Shown here: piece by piece, positions 50,570-60,100 of the stretch
Position numbering within the stretch: position 1 is the stretch's first letter
Layout of the letters: each line of letters begins with the position of its first letter
Origin: Bin94 sp965215535
Lineage (GTDB): Bacteria; Gemmatimonadota; Gemmatimonadetes; Longimicrobiales; Gaopeijiaceae
Direction of reading: 5' to 3'
NCBI GenBank assembly: GCA_965215535.1
Contig: OZ244063.1
Location: 2,799,954 to 2,863,953, forward strand
Length of the DNA stretch: 64,000 nucleotides
Notes under the pieces: model-generated
Database searches by the model: none
What the model was told of the DNA's origin: nothing
Seen by the model: only the letters and a program-made list of their open reading frames with translations
Program-made: the position numbers and the translations under genes

Positions 50570-51335
50570 ACTGCCGATTTCGGCACCTGGGGCCGATCAG
50601 TCCACAGGCTCTATGCCGACAACCCGCCTGGAGGTCGGCGGTCTCTCCGTCGAGGTCGTCCGCAAGGATATCAAGCACCTGCACCTGGGCGTCTATCCTC
50701 CGAAGGGACGGGTGCGCGTTGCCGCTCCGTTGCGCCTCGACGACGAGGCCGTGCGGCTGGCGGTGATCTCGCGCTTGGCGTGGATTCGGCGGAAGCGCGA
50801 CGGGTTCCTGAGGCAGGAGCGCCAGTCCCGCCGCGCGTTCGTGTCCGGCGAGAGCCACGAATTCGAGGGGCGGCGCTACCGGCTGGACGTCATCGAATCG
50901 TCAGGCCCGGTCGGCATCCGCCTGAGGGGAAACACCTGGATCGAAATGCGGGTTCGTCCCGCCACCGACCGCGACGGTCGGGAGGCGATGCTGTACGCCT
51001 GGTATCGGGCTGCTCTCCGTGCGCGCTTCCCCGCCTGGGCCGCCAGGTGGGAGCCGAGGATCGGCGTGCAGGTGGCCGAGTGGCGCATCCGCCGCATGAA
51101 GACGCGCTGGGGAAGCTGCAACCCGGCGGCCCGCCGCATCTGGCTGAACTCCGAACTGGCCAGGAAGCCGCTGTCCTGCATGGAGTACGTCGTCGTCCAC
51201 GAAATGGTCCATCTGGTCGAACCCAGGCACAACGACCGCTTCCGGGCAATCCTGGATCAGGTGATGCCCCCGTGGCGTCTGCGTGCCGACGAGTTGAACC
51301 GTACCCGTCTCGCCGACGAGGGATGGGCTCGCTGA
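50559..51335 (+). CDS. YgjP-like M48 family zinc metallopeptidase
   Basis: A 258-residue protein of the YgjP/DUF45 group. The zinc site is HEMVHLVEPRHNDRF (HExxH plus a downstream His), preceded by MKTRWGSCNPAARRIWLNSE, the family signature, and VVVHE. Often found beside Type I RM genes, where its role is unknown; proteolytic control of HsdR is one possibility. ATG 50559 overlaps hsdR; ATG 50613 is an alternative. Last gene of the operon, 85 bp before tRNA-Ile. Confidence 0.9.
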   Translation: MSTELPISAPGADQSTGSMPTTRLEVGGLSVEVVRKDIKHLHLGVYPPKGRVRVAAPLRLDDEAVRLAVISRLAWIRRKRDGFLRQERQSRRAFVSGESHEFEGRRYRLDVIESSGPVGIRLRGNTWIEMRVRPATDRDGREAMLYAWYRAALRARFPAWAARWEPRIGVQVAEWRIRRMKTRWGSCNPAARRIWLNSELARKPLSCMEYVVVHEMVHLVEPRHNDRFRAILDQVMPPWRLRADELNRTRLADEGWAR

Positions 51336-51420
51336 CGGTTCCTCCACGATCTCCATTCCCGCCAATTGGCGGAGTCAATGTCGCTGGAAATTCACCTCGG
51401 AATCCCTTAGTTTCGATAGG

Positions 51421-51502
<82 letters not shown>

Positions 51503-51658
51503 TTACGAGATTTCGTGGGGGCGATGCTCTCCAATTACGCTCTCCAATTGGGATCGCTAACTGGACGCGGAATACCCGGGCTGGCTAGTGGCGCTGGCGG
51601 CGTAAAGGTCTTGGAAACGGGGAAGAAACGGTGATCTGTTCCGATCCGCCGAACCCCC

Positions 51659-51961
51659 TCACCCCGGCACCCCCGACCCGACCTCATACCGCACGACCTT
51701 GATCTCGTCCTCGCGCTTTCTCGCCTGGGCCAGGTCATAGCTGGCCTGCCGCCGGAGCCAGAATCCCGCGTTCGACCAACCGGCCTTCTCCAGGCGGATG
51801 GCCATTTCCGGCGAGATCGCCGCGTGCCCGTTCAGGACGCGAGAGAGGCTGTGGCGGGCAACGCCAAGGATTCGAGCGGCCTCGGTGACAGTCAGGCCCA
51901 GCGGGGTCAGGCAGTTCTCCCGGATGCCCGGGCCGGGGTGCGGTGGGTTCATCATCGGCAT
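51659..51961 (-). CDS. higA: HigA family antitoxin
   Basis: A 100-residue HTH antitoxin of the VapI/HigA type: HPGPGIRENCLTPLGLTVTE, then the helix-turn-helix AARILGVARHSLSRVLNGHA and ISPEMAIRLEKAGWSNAGFW, with the usual C-terminal helix LRRQASYDLAQARKR. It binds HigB and represses the operon. It lies 18 bp downstream of higB, in the usual toxin-first order. Confidence 0.93.
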   Translation of the reverse strand: MPMMNPPHPGPGIRENCLTPLGLTVTEAARILGVARHSLSRVLNGHAAISPEMAIRLEKAGWSNAGFWLRRQASYDLAQARKREDEIKVVRYEVGSGVPG

Positions 51962-51979
51962 GGTTCGTGCTCCTGGTGG

Positions 51980-52258
51980 TCAGTGGTAGTCGATCAGATC
52001 GACATCGCAGACATCTCCGTCTTCGAACCGGAAGACAATTCGCCAGTTCGCGGAGATCGCGATACTCCAGAAATCCTTCAGATCGCCTTTCAGCGGATGA
52101 AGTCTGTATCCGGGCAAGTCGATATCGGCTGGTCTGACGGCATCGTCGAGGTCGGCCAGCGCCATGGCGAGACGACGGACCTGGTCGGCGCGCACCCGAC
52201 TCCGATCCCCGCGCTCGTACAGATGCTTCAGACCCCGGTGGCGAAAGCTACGGATCAT
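51980..52258 (-). CDS. higB: HigB toxin (RelE/ParE superfamily)
   Basis: A 92-residue ribosome-dependent mRNA endonuclease: IRSFRHRGLKHLYERGDRSR, QVRRLAMALADLDDAV, GYRLHPLKGDLKDFWSIAIS and ANWRIVFRFEDGDVCDVDLI with the closing DYH, all typical of HigB (proteic killer suppression) proteins. ATG 52258 is the first gene of the higBA operon; its promoter lies in 52259-52390. Confidence 0.94.
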   Translation of the reverse strand: MIRSFRHRGLKHLYERGDRSRVRADQVRRLAMALADLDDAVRPADIDLPGYRLHPLKGDLKDFWSIAISANWRIVFRFEDGDVCDVDLIDYH

Positions 52259-52657
52259 GAAGGAGTGTGCCCTGTATCGGTACGGATGTCAAGCAAGGTC
52301 CTGTCATTCCGGGGAAATTGCCGCTTGTGTGGGCGTTCTCGAGGATGGGGACGTGACTTCTTGCCGGATTATGAGCCGGTGTTGGGTGGACTGATAAGCG
52401 TGAGGTCGGTGGTTCAAGTCCACCTAGGCCCATAAAGGATCTCATCGCTGACGCGTTGCGCGTCGCGCTTGTCGATCATGTGTGCGCATCAAGTTCGCTT
52501 GTCGCTCACTTATAACCAAAATATGATTGACAACGGAACCGTAGTCGCCCTGCTCACCTGTGAGTGGCAAGTGCGAATTGGCCCAAACGCCCGTTCTCTT
52601 GGGAACGGTTGGGGAGGTCGAATCGCTCGGCTCGGCCGAGGACCGATACCCCGGGGA
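52259..52657. other. Gap with tRNA fragment between higB and fic
   Basis: Contains the promoter side of higBA, the duplicated tRNA 3' half (52391-52440) and an AT-rich stretch (52499-52540) with TTGTCGCTCACTT, a motif repeated on the other side of fic. No gene supported. Confidence 0.4.
52391..52440. repeat. tRNA-Ile 3' half, right copy of the 50-bp direct repeat
   Basis: Forty-nine of 50 bases match 51453-51502. It lacks the 5' half of the tRNA so cannot be functional. Confidence 0.85.
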
Positions 52658-53809
52658 TCAGAACACCTTCCGTCCCTCGGCCAGATTGAGCAGATCGGGG
52701 AACACCCACAGCGCAGCTCTCCGTCCGGCTGGCGGGACGAGCTCTTTGAGGACGCCGTTCATCCGCAACACCGCGAGAAACCGACGCGCCGTAGGCCCCG
52801 GGATCTCGGCGCTCCGTGCGAAGGCGGTGCTGGAAAAGACGGGTCGCCTGAACAACCAGTCCAGCGCCGACGTTGCGTACCGGGACCGCGTCATCCTGGG
52901 GATGCTGGTCTTCAGATCCTCGTAGAGCCCGAGGATGCCTCGTGCCTTGTCCAGATTCTCCTCCGCCTGGGCGCGCACGGCCTTCATGAAGAAGAGGGCC
53001 CATGTCGTCCAGTCCCGGTCACGCGATACAGAAAGGAGCGAATCGTAGTAGTCGCTTCGATGGGCCTCCAGGAATCCGCTGATGTAGAAGTGCGGTCGCG
53101 CGACCATGCCCCACTGCCAGAGCAGAAGAGGGATCAGCATGCGGCCCACGCGGCCGTTGCCGTCCAGAAACGGATGCAGCGCCTCGAACTCGGCGTGCAG
53201 CACGGCCAACTGGACCAACCTGTCCGGTACGTCTCCGGCGCTCGCGTTGGCGTACCGTTCCCACCTGCTCATGGCGTTCGGGATCTTGCGGGCGGCGGGT
53301 GGCACGAAGCGAGCTTCCTCGATGCCGCGACCCGGGGGACCGATCCAGTTGGGGACGCGGCGGTACTCCCCCGGCGACTTTCCGGCGCCGCGCACGCTGT
53401 CGAGGAGTACCTCGTGGGCCCGGCAGATCACGCGACGCGAGATCGGGAGCGTCTCCAGCATCCGCTCCGCCTCTTGCATCGCCCGGCGATAGTTCAGGAT
53501 CTCGTGGATGTCCTCCCGCCGCTCCGGCGACTCGGCGGCGGCCCCAGCCTCGAACTCGAGGACCTCGGTCATGGAGGCCTGCGTCCCCTCTATGCGCGAC
53601 GAGAGAACGGCCTCCTGAGTGGACAGCGGTGACAGCAGGACGCCCGAATTGGGCATGGCCTGGAGGATGCCGTCGTAGCGGGCCACGGCTGCCGCAGCGG
53701 GTCCGACATGGGGTAGGAGAAGCTGCCAGTCGAAGCTGTCCGTACGCGGCGGAAATGCGCCCGTGTGGTATTGGATTGGGCCCAGTTGCGGGCTTTGCCT
53801 GTCGCTCAT
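52658..53809 (-). CDS. fic: Fic family protein (AMPylase)
   Basis: A 383-residue Fic-domain enzyme that transfers AMP from ATP to target proteins. The N-terminal inhibitory helix motif SSRIEGT fits (S/T)xxxE(G/N), placing it in class II. FVPPAARKIPNAMSRWERYA precedes the catalytic motif HPFLDGNGRVGRMLIPLLL (HPFxDGNGRxGR), all residues present. A C-terminal winged-helix-like region follows (STAFARSAEIPGPTARRFLA). ATG 53809; TTG 53818 is an alternative. It stands alone between two tRNA-like fragments, a typical island cargo. Confidence 0.93.
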   Translation of the reverse strand: MSDRQSPQLGPIQYHTGAFPPRTDSFDWQLLLPHVGPAAAAVARYDGILQAMPNSGVLLSPLSTQEAVLSSRIEGTQASMTEVLEFEAGAAAESPERREDIHEILNYRRAMQEAERMLETLPISRRVICRAHEVLLDSVRGAGKSPGEYRRVPNWIGPPGRGIEEARFVPPAARKIPNAMSRWERYANASAGDVPDRLVQLAVLHAEFEALHPFLDGNGRVGRMLIPLLLWQWGMVARPHFYISGFLEAHRSDYYDSLLSVSRDRDWTTWALFFMKAVRAQAEENLDKARGILGLYEDLKTSIPRMTRSRYATSALDWLFRRPVFSSTAFARSAEIPGPTARRFLAVLRMNGVLKELVPPAGRRAALWVFPDLLNLAEGRKVF

Positions 53810-54182
53810 GAACAACAAGATAGTTTGTCGGTCACTTTAAGAGAAATAGTGAAGAACAAGAGAGTTTCGGCCGATCGCACACCAGGAGCTTGCGCTGCAG
53901 AACCCCGTATCAGCTCTGCACAGCCGGAATCCCGTCCAGGACCCGCACCCTGAAATCCTCAATCAGGAAGAACCCGGACAATTCCCCTGACTGAACCTGG
54001 CGTCCCTGCCCGGGCACGAGGTCGGTCGATCAAGCCTCCCCGGCCCATTTGGGATAGATTGATCCATATCGGTTTTGTTTGTGGACAGCGAGGGGTGAAG
54101 ATCCGGATCGACGCTCCGGGTTCTGGTCGTGCGTGGGGGCTGCTGCCAGAACCGACCACCCTCCTGCACGGAAAGCCGACAG
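53810..54182. other. Gap with a degenerate third tRNA 3' end
   Basis: Upstream region of fic (minus) and of the HNH gene (plus). It holds TTGTCGGTCACTT at 53825-53837 (repeat of the motif at 52499) and the tRNA-like fragment at 54014-54048. No gene supported. Confidence 0.4.
54014..54048. repeat. Degenerate tRNA-Ile 3' end
   Basis: Thirty-five bases with GAGGTCGGT, TCAAG and GGCCCAT in the same spacing as the tRNA-Ile T arm and acceptor end, but several changes break the stems. Probably an older attachment-site copy marking the far end of the fic-bearing segment. Confidence 0.45.
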
Positions 54183-54812
54183 ATGAAATTCAGGATTGCC
54201 TCCGTGGCGCTGGCCGCCATGATACTCGTTTTGGTCACGAATTGCGTTCTCGGCACCGGCGTGGCGCCAACGGGACGGGAAGCGACCGTGCCGCCGGGGC
54301 GTGGGTGTCCGGCCGGTTCGCCCGCGTGGATGGGGCTTGCGGTCTGCGATGAGCGGCCACGACGGGGCTACGCCCGGGCCGACTTCGGGAGCGGCTACTC
54401 CGGGCTCGAGGACGAGATCATCGAGCGGCTTCCCAAGGCCGGGCGTGCACGGGTCTATGCCCCCTACACCTGCACTCTCTTTGACATCCGCTCCGACGGG
54501 ACGGCCGCCTCCGATATCGAGCACATCGTTTCTCTGGCCGAGGCGTGGGATTCGGGATTGCACCCCGCGCGGCGCCAGGCCTTCGCCGCCGATCTTGCGA
54601 ACCTGACCATCGCCCGTCCCGATGTGAACCGGAATCGAAAGCGCGATCGCGACGCCGCCGAGTGGCAGCCGGATCGCAACCGGGGCTGGTTTGCAACCCG
54701 GGTGGTTGCCGTCAAGCGCAAGTACGGCCTCTCGGTCGATCCCGCCGAGCGCGACGCCCTGCGCGCAATGATGGCCGCAGACCGGAGCCGATCGGTCGCT
54801 TGCAGGGGGTAG
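54183..54812 (+). CDS. Exported HNH-type endonuclease (DUF1524-like)
   Basis: A 209-residue protein with an N-terminal hydrophobic signal (VALAAMILVLVTNC) that may be a lipoprotein signal (LVTNC, Cys at residue 21). The nuclease core is YTCTLFDIRSDGTAASDIEH then IVSLAEAWDSG, with the DxEH motif, DLANLTIARPDVNRNRKRDR and AAEWQPDRNRGWFATRVVAV, as in the DUF1524/secreted HNH family. Secreted members may degrade extracellular DNA for nutrients. ATG 54183 follows a GGAAAGC sequence. It is convergent with the S15 peptidase gene. Confidence 0.87.
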   Translation: MKFRIASVALAAMILVLVTNCVLGTGVAPTGREATVPPGRGCPAGSPAWMGLAVCDERPRRGYARADFGSGYSGLEDEIIERLPKAGRARVYAPYTCTLFDIRSDGTAASDIEHIVSLAEAWDSGLHPARRQAFAADLANLTIARPDVNRNRKRDRDAAEWQPDRNRGWFATRVVAVKRKYGLSVDPAERDALRAMMAADRSRSVACRG

Positions 54813-54907
54813 GAGCGCCCGCCGCAGACGGCTGCTGGCGGACGATGTATCGGCCAGACCGCAGAACCTCGCAGGCCGGTCGGTGATCCGCCGGGGGGCA
54901 GCTTCTC

Positions 54908-56788
54908 TCAGCTCACCGGTTGCAGTGCGCGTCGCACCGCCCGGGCGCCACCGACCACCGGCAGCTCGATCAGGGTGCTCTGCAGATCGACGGTCAGGTT
55001 GGTGCCGGGCTCCGGGTGAAGGGTGAAGAACTTGTCGCTGGAGAAGATCATGAGACCGATGCGTGCGCCTACAGGAATGATCTGGTCGTCGGGTTGCAGC
55101 GCAAACTCCAGCTCCACGAATTCGCCGCGCACAAGGGGGGAACCGGAGCGCGGAGTTGCAATATTGGCGGCACCGGCATTGGTGGGATCGGCCCAGCCGC
55201 GGGTGATGATATTGTCGTTTATGTTGTCGCTGTCGGTCCAGGGAAGCGAGACCAGCCAGACCGAGAGGTTGGCGGCGGGCGTGTCGGAGGACACGCGAAT
55301 GCGCACCCTGGGGGCGCCCGAAATGTGAAGCTCGCGTTGCAGTTCGGCGGTGGTGTAGAGAAGACGATGATTGGACCACTCGACGGCGGCCAGTTGGCTG
55401 CCCTCGAAGGCGAAGTTGTCGACAACGCTGCCTTGGCTCTCTTCAGGCGAAGGGTTCAGCGAGAGCAGGCCGGTCCAGTTGCCATTGCCCGACGGATGCA
55501 GCGCGACCCCTTCGGCCTCGGGGTGCGGCCAGGTCGGATACGGAGTCGGCTCCAGGCGATCGTCGCCCTCGCGGACAATCCAGGCCTGCGGGTCGTTCTC
55601 GACGCCATTTTCGACCCCCAGAAGATAGCGCGTGAACCAGCGATTCATGAGCTCCAGCGGCGGCGGCCCGCCATGTCCCCCCTGGTGATAGTAGATCTGC
55701 AGGGGAATGTCTCGCGCTTTCAATGCCTCGATAATGCGCCAGGAGTGTTCGGGCATGACATTCCAGTCGTTGAAGCCATGGCTCATGAGCGTGGCCGCGC
55801 GAACGCCATCGATATGGTTGAGATAGTCGCGCCCGGCCCAGAAATCGTTGTAGTCGCCCGTTTTGCGATCGAGTTGTGCATTCATTTCGTTGCGCACGGT
55901 GGCAATGCAGTATTCGCGCATCGCGGGATCGCCGCTGAAGATGAAGTCGAAGAGAACGTCGATGTCCTCGCCCGGGTATCCGCCCGGCGAGCGCACAAGC
56001 CCGTTGGAGCGATAGTAGTGATAGTACGAGGTGTTGGGCGCCACCGGAATAATCGCCTCCAGCCCCTCTACGCCTGTGGTCGCCGCAGCCAGGGGAAGGG
56101 TTCCGTTGTACGATGTGCCGGTCATTCCCACCTTTCCGGTCGCCCAGTAGGCCTCGACTTCCTCGTCGCCATCGGCGGTGCTGAAGCCGCGCGCGCGGCC
56201 ATTCAGCCAGTCAATCACCGCTCTGGGCGCCAGCGATTCATTCTCGCCGCCCACCGTGGGGCACCCCTGTGATTGTCCCGTTCCCGGCGATTGCGAATGC
56301 ACAACCGCAAATCCGCGCGGAACCCAGCTTCGCACATGCGAGTTCGAGATCACCGGCTGGTGTTCGATATGACGAATTGTGGGCGGAAAGGGATCGCGGG
56401 CCGGAGGATCGCCACCCACCTCCTGGCGCAGATCCCAGAAGTGATTCCAGTCGGTGCCCGCAACCCCCGAATAATAAGGGCTCGTTTCGTAGATGACCGC
56501 CACCTTCATTCCCCCGCCCTCGGTCTGGCCGGGGCGCGTCACGGCGACATGAACCCGGTCGGGCCGCCCGTCGCCATCGGTGTCGAAGTCGGCCTCCACC
56601 CAGAGATCGTGCCGGATCCAGTCGGCCGAATCGGCAAAGGCGGGAACGACCTGAGCCTGGCCGTCCTCGATCACGGGGCCGTTCTGGGCGGTAGCTGCGG
56701 CGGCGGTCATGAGGAGGAGGCCGGGAAGAAGGCGTGCAGGAACTCTGCGGGTGCGGTGGCCGGGAAGGGTGGGGCGAAGCTGAATCAT
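54908..56788 (-). CDS. Secreted Xaa-Pro dipeptidyl-peptidase/CocE-type hydrolase (S15)
   Basis: Exported alpha/beta hydrolase of 626 residues in the S15/CocE family. It has a signal peptide (LLPGLLLMTAAAATAQ), then the catalytic domain with DTDGDGRPDRVHVAVTRPGQ, GFAVVHSQSPGTGQSQGC, the nucleophile Ser in KVGMTGTSYNGTLPLAAA (G-x-S-Y-x-G), the Asp region TLMSHGFNDWNVMPEHS and His in YYHQGGHGGP. The C-terminal jelly-roll PepX_C domain is seen in VRIRVSSDTPAANLSVWLVS. It probably trims proline-containing peptides outside the cytoplasm, complementing the M28 enzyme. Confidence 0.92.
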   Translation of the reverse strand: MIQLRPTLPGHRTRRVPARLLPGLLLMTAAAATAQNGPVIEDGQAQVVPAFADSADWIRHDLWVEADFDTDGDGRPDRVHVAVTRPGQTEGGGMKVAVIYETSPYYSGVAGTDWNHFWDLRQEVGGDPPARDPFPPTIRHIEHQPVISNSHVRSWVPRGFAVVHSQSPGTGQSQGCPTVGGENESLAPRAVIDWLNGRARGFSTADGDEEVEAYWATGKVGMTGTSYNGTLPLAAATTGVEGLEAIIPVAPNTSYYHYYRSNGLVRSPGGYPGEDIDVLFDFIFSGDPAMREYCIATVRNEMNAQLDRKTGDYNDFWAGRDYLNHIDGVRAATLMSHGFNDWNVMPEHSWRIIEALKARDIPLQIYYHQGGHGGPPPLELMNRWFTRYLLGVENGVENDPQAWIVREGDDRLEPTPYPTWPHPEAEGVALHPSGNGNWTGLLSLNPSPEESQGSVVDNFAFEGSQLAAVEWSNHRLLYTTAELQRELHISGAPRVRIRVSSDTPAANLSVWLVSLPWTDSDNINDNIITRGWADPTNAGAANIATPRSGSPLVRGEFVELEFALQPDDQIIPVGARIGLMIFSSDKFFTLHPEPGTNLTVDLQSTLIELPVVGGARAVRRALQPVS

Positions 56789-57130
56789 CGGAGTGTGCGG
56801 GGGTGCGTGGAGTGGATGTGGGGGCCGGAGGGGCGCCCCGGCAGGGTTGCAGGGTAATATCCCGGTGGTTGCGCGCGCCAGTGGCGGCGATCTCCAATCT
56901 GCGCCAGGGCAGGGATTCGCGACCGCAGAACGGGCCGACCGCGCCCGCAACGGAGGCATGGTCCGTCCTCGCCCACAAGAGACGACCGCAGGAGGAGAGG
57001 TCCGCCCTTGCGCCGTTCCTGCCGACCCCCGACCTTGGGGGCGCACGATGCGCCGTCTCCGCTCCGGCGCGGCCCGCATCTGTCCATCGCTCTCATGCAT
57101 TTCCCCATGCCCCCCATGACGAGACTTTTC
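56789..57130. other. Divergent promoter region between S15 peptidase and BNR protein
   Basis: No gene supported; in-frame upstream codons of the BNR gene (from 57008) are Arg/Ser-rich and unlike a signal peptide. No good -35/-10 pair is obvious in this GC-rich stretch. Confidence 0.3.
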
Positions 57131-60100
57131 ATGCGCACCCTGGCTTCCGAATCCCACCTTCGCATTTTCCTTCCGATCGCGGTCGCGGCAGCGGCCATCC
57201 TTGCGGCTCCCACCTCGGCCCAGCAGCCCCCCGATCCGGCCCGCTACACCGCCCTTGAGTGGCGCCACATCGGTCCCGAGGGGAACCGTTTCTCGGCGGC
57301 GGCCGGAATTGTGGGCGATCCGCACACCTACTACGTCGGCGCGGCCTCGGGCGGCATCTACAAGACCACCGATGGCGGGGTACACTGGGAGGCGATCTTC
57401 GATGGTCATCCGGTGCAGTCGATCGGAGCGCTGGGCGTTGCAATGTCCGACCCCAATATTGTCTGGGCCGGGACGGGCGAGGGGAAGATTCGCAGCCATG
57501 TCTCGATCGGGCAGGGCGTGTACAAGTCCACCGACGCCGGTGCCACCTGGACGCTGATGGGGCTGGAGCAGACCGGACGCATTCCGCGGCTCGTCATTCA
57601 CCCCCACAACCCCGACATTGTGTATGTCTGCGCTTTGGGGCACGCCTATGGCCCACAGAGCGAGCGCGGCGTCTTTCGCACCACCGACGGGGGCGTCACC
57701 TGGGAACATATCCTCTTCATCGACGAGGACACCGGCTGCTCCGATCTGGCGATGGACCCGACCAATCCGCGCGTGCTCTTTGCGGGCACCTGGCAGCTTG
57801 AAATTCGCACCTGGGGTCGCACCTCGGGTGGACCGGGCGGCGGTCTGCATCTGTCGCGCGACGGCGGCGAGAGCTGGACAAGGCTGAATGGCCCGAACAA
57901 CGCGATCGGGCTGCCCCGGAAGCCGGTGGGCAAGGTGGCGGTTGCCATTGCGCCCTCGAATCCCGACCGGATCTATGCCCTGCTGGAGACCGGCGACGGG
58001 ATTCCCTGGGAGGGACGCGAGACCGAGGACGGGCAGCTCTGGCGCTCGGAGGATGGCGGACAGCGCTGGTCGCTCATTACCCGCAACCGCAATGCGATGG
58101 GGCGGCCGCATTACTATTCGCGCGTTGTGATTTCGCCCAACGACGACAACGAAGCCTACTTCCTGACCGCCTTCTTTGCGGTTTCGACCGATGGCGGACG
58201 CACCCTGGATGTCGTTCCCAGAGTCGAGGCGCCCGGCGGCGATCATCATGACATGTGGATCGATCCGACCAACCCCGACCGCATGATTGTTGCACATGAC
58301 CAGGGTCTCTCGATCTCGAATAACCGGGGCGAAACATGGTATCGCCAGCGTCTTACGAATGCCCAGATGTACCACGTGACGGTCGATAACGCAATTCCGT
58401 ACAATGTTCTGGGCAACAAGCAGGACGAACCCACCTATCGCGGCCCCTCCAACAGCCGCATCATGGGACAGCGCCGCATTACCGGAATTCCGCGCGGCAT
58501 GTGGCATCATGTGGGAGGTGGCGAGAGCGGCTGGGCGACTCCCGATCCGACCGATCCCAATATTGTCTGGTCCTCGGCGTCGGGATCCGGAATGGTCGGA
58601 GGAATTGTGGTTCGCTACGAAGAGGATCGTCGCCAGTACAGGGCGGTCGAGGTGTGGCCGGAGCAGAGCCGGGGTCCCGCCTCGGGGGTTCGCTATCGCT
58701 TTATCTGGGACGCCCCGATCCATATTTCTCCGCATGACAACAATACGGTCTATACCGGCAGCCAGCATGTACACCGCACCCGCAATGGCGGCCAGAGCTG
58801 GGAGATCATTTCGCCCGACCTGACGCTGAACGACAGCAGTCGGATGGGATTCTCGGGGGGACTGACCGGCGACAATATCGGGGTGGAGTACGCAGGCACG
58901 GTCTTCGGCATTGCCGAATCGCCGATCGAGGAGGGATTGATCTGGGCGGGCACCAACGACGGACTTCTGCAGGTGACGCGCGACGGGGGCGCCAACTGGA
59001 CCAATGTGACTGCAAACATGCCGGGGCTGCCGGAGTGGATGGGGGTGCGGTCGATCGCGCCTTCGCGCTACGATGCGGGAACCGCCTATGTGGCCATCGA
59101 CGGGCACCAGGTCAATGTGCGCGATCCGCATATCTACCGAACCCGCGACTACGGCCAGTCCTTCGAGAAGATTACCGATGGCATTCCGCCCAGCATGTTG
59201 AGCTATACCAAGGTGATTGTGGAAGATCCGAAGCGTCGCGGCCTGCTCTATGCAGGAACCGAAAATGCAATTTATGTTTCCTTCAACGAGGGCGACGACT
59301 GGCGTCCCCTGCAGAACAATCTGCCCGCCGCGCCGGTCTCGGGAATTGTGGTTCAGGAACACTTCGGCGATCTGGTTGTGGGCACCTACGGTCGCGGCTT
59401 CTGGATTCTGGATGACCTGACCCCGCTGCAGCAGTTGACCCCCGAGGTCATGGATGCGTCTTCGCACCTCTTTGCGCCTCGCGACGCCTACCGCTTCCGC
59501 CCGATCACGCCGCTCTCGGTGCCCTACAGCGACCCGACCGAGGGAACCGACCCCGAGTACGGCGCATCGATCAACTACTGGCTGGCCGAGGCCGCCGCTG
59601 CAACCCCGACGGTCGAGATTCTGGATGGAATGGGCCAGGTCGTGCGTACCCTGGAGGGCACCAATCATGCCGGAGTCAATCGCATTCACTGGGATCTGCG
59701 CGACGAGCCCAACGCTCCGATCCGGCTGCTGACGAGCCCCATGTACGCCGAACATATTGTGGTGGGCGACGAGGGTCGTCCGGCCCCGGGAGCCCAGCAG
59801 ATTTCGATTCTGCTTCCCCCGGGACGCTATACAGTCCGCCTGCATGTGGATGGCGAGATGCACGAACAGCCCCTCGCCGTGCTGAAGGATCCGAATTCGG
59901 CCGGCACCGAAGCCGACATCGCCGCCCAGGTCGCATTTCTGCGCGAAGTGCGCGAGGATGTGGTTGTGGCGGGCGAGGCTCTGCACCGCGTCGAGGCGAT
60001 TCGGGTTCAGTTGGCCACCATGGCGCGCTTTGCCGAAGATGATCGCGATCTTGCCGACGCCATCGCCGCGCTGCGTACCCGCCTTGTCGATCTGCAGATG

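Larger units (their letters stand above)
51503..52440. mobile_element. Small tRNA-Ile-associated island with HigBA
   Basis: About 0.94 kb lying between the tRNA 3' half and its duplicate. The only genes are higB and higA; no integrase remains. It is either a decayed island reduced to its toxin-antitoxin module or a satellite cassette. Confidence 0.55.
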
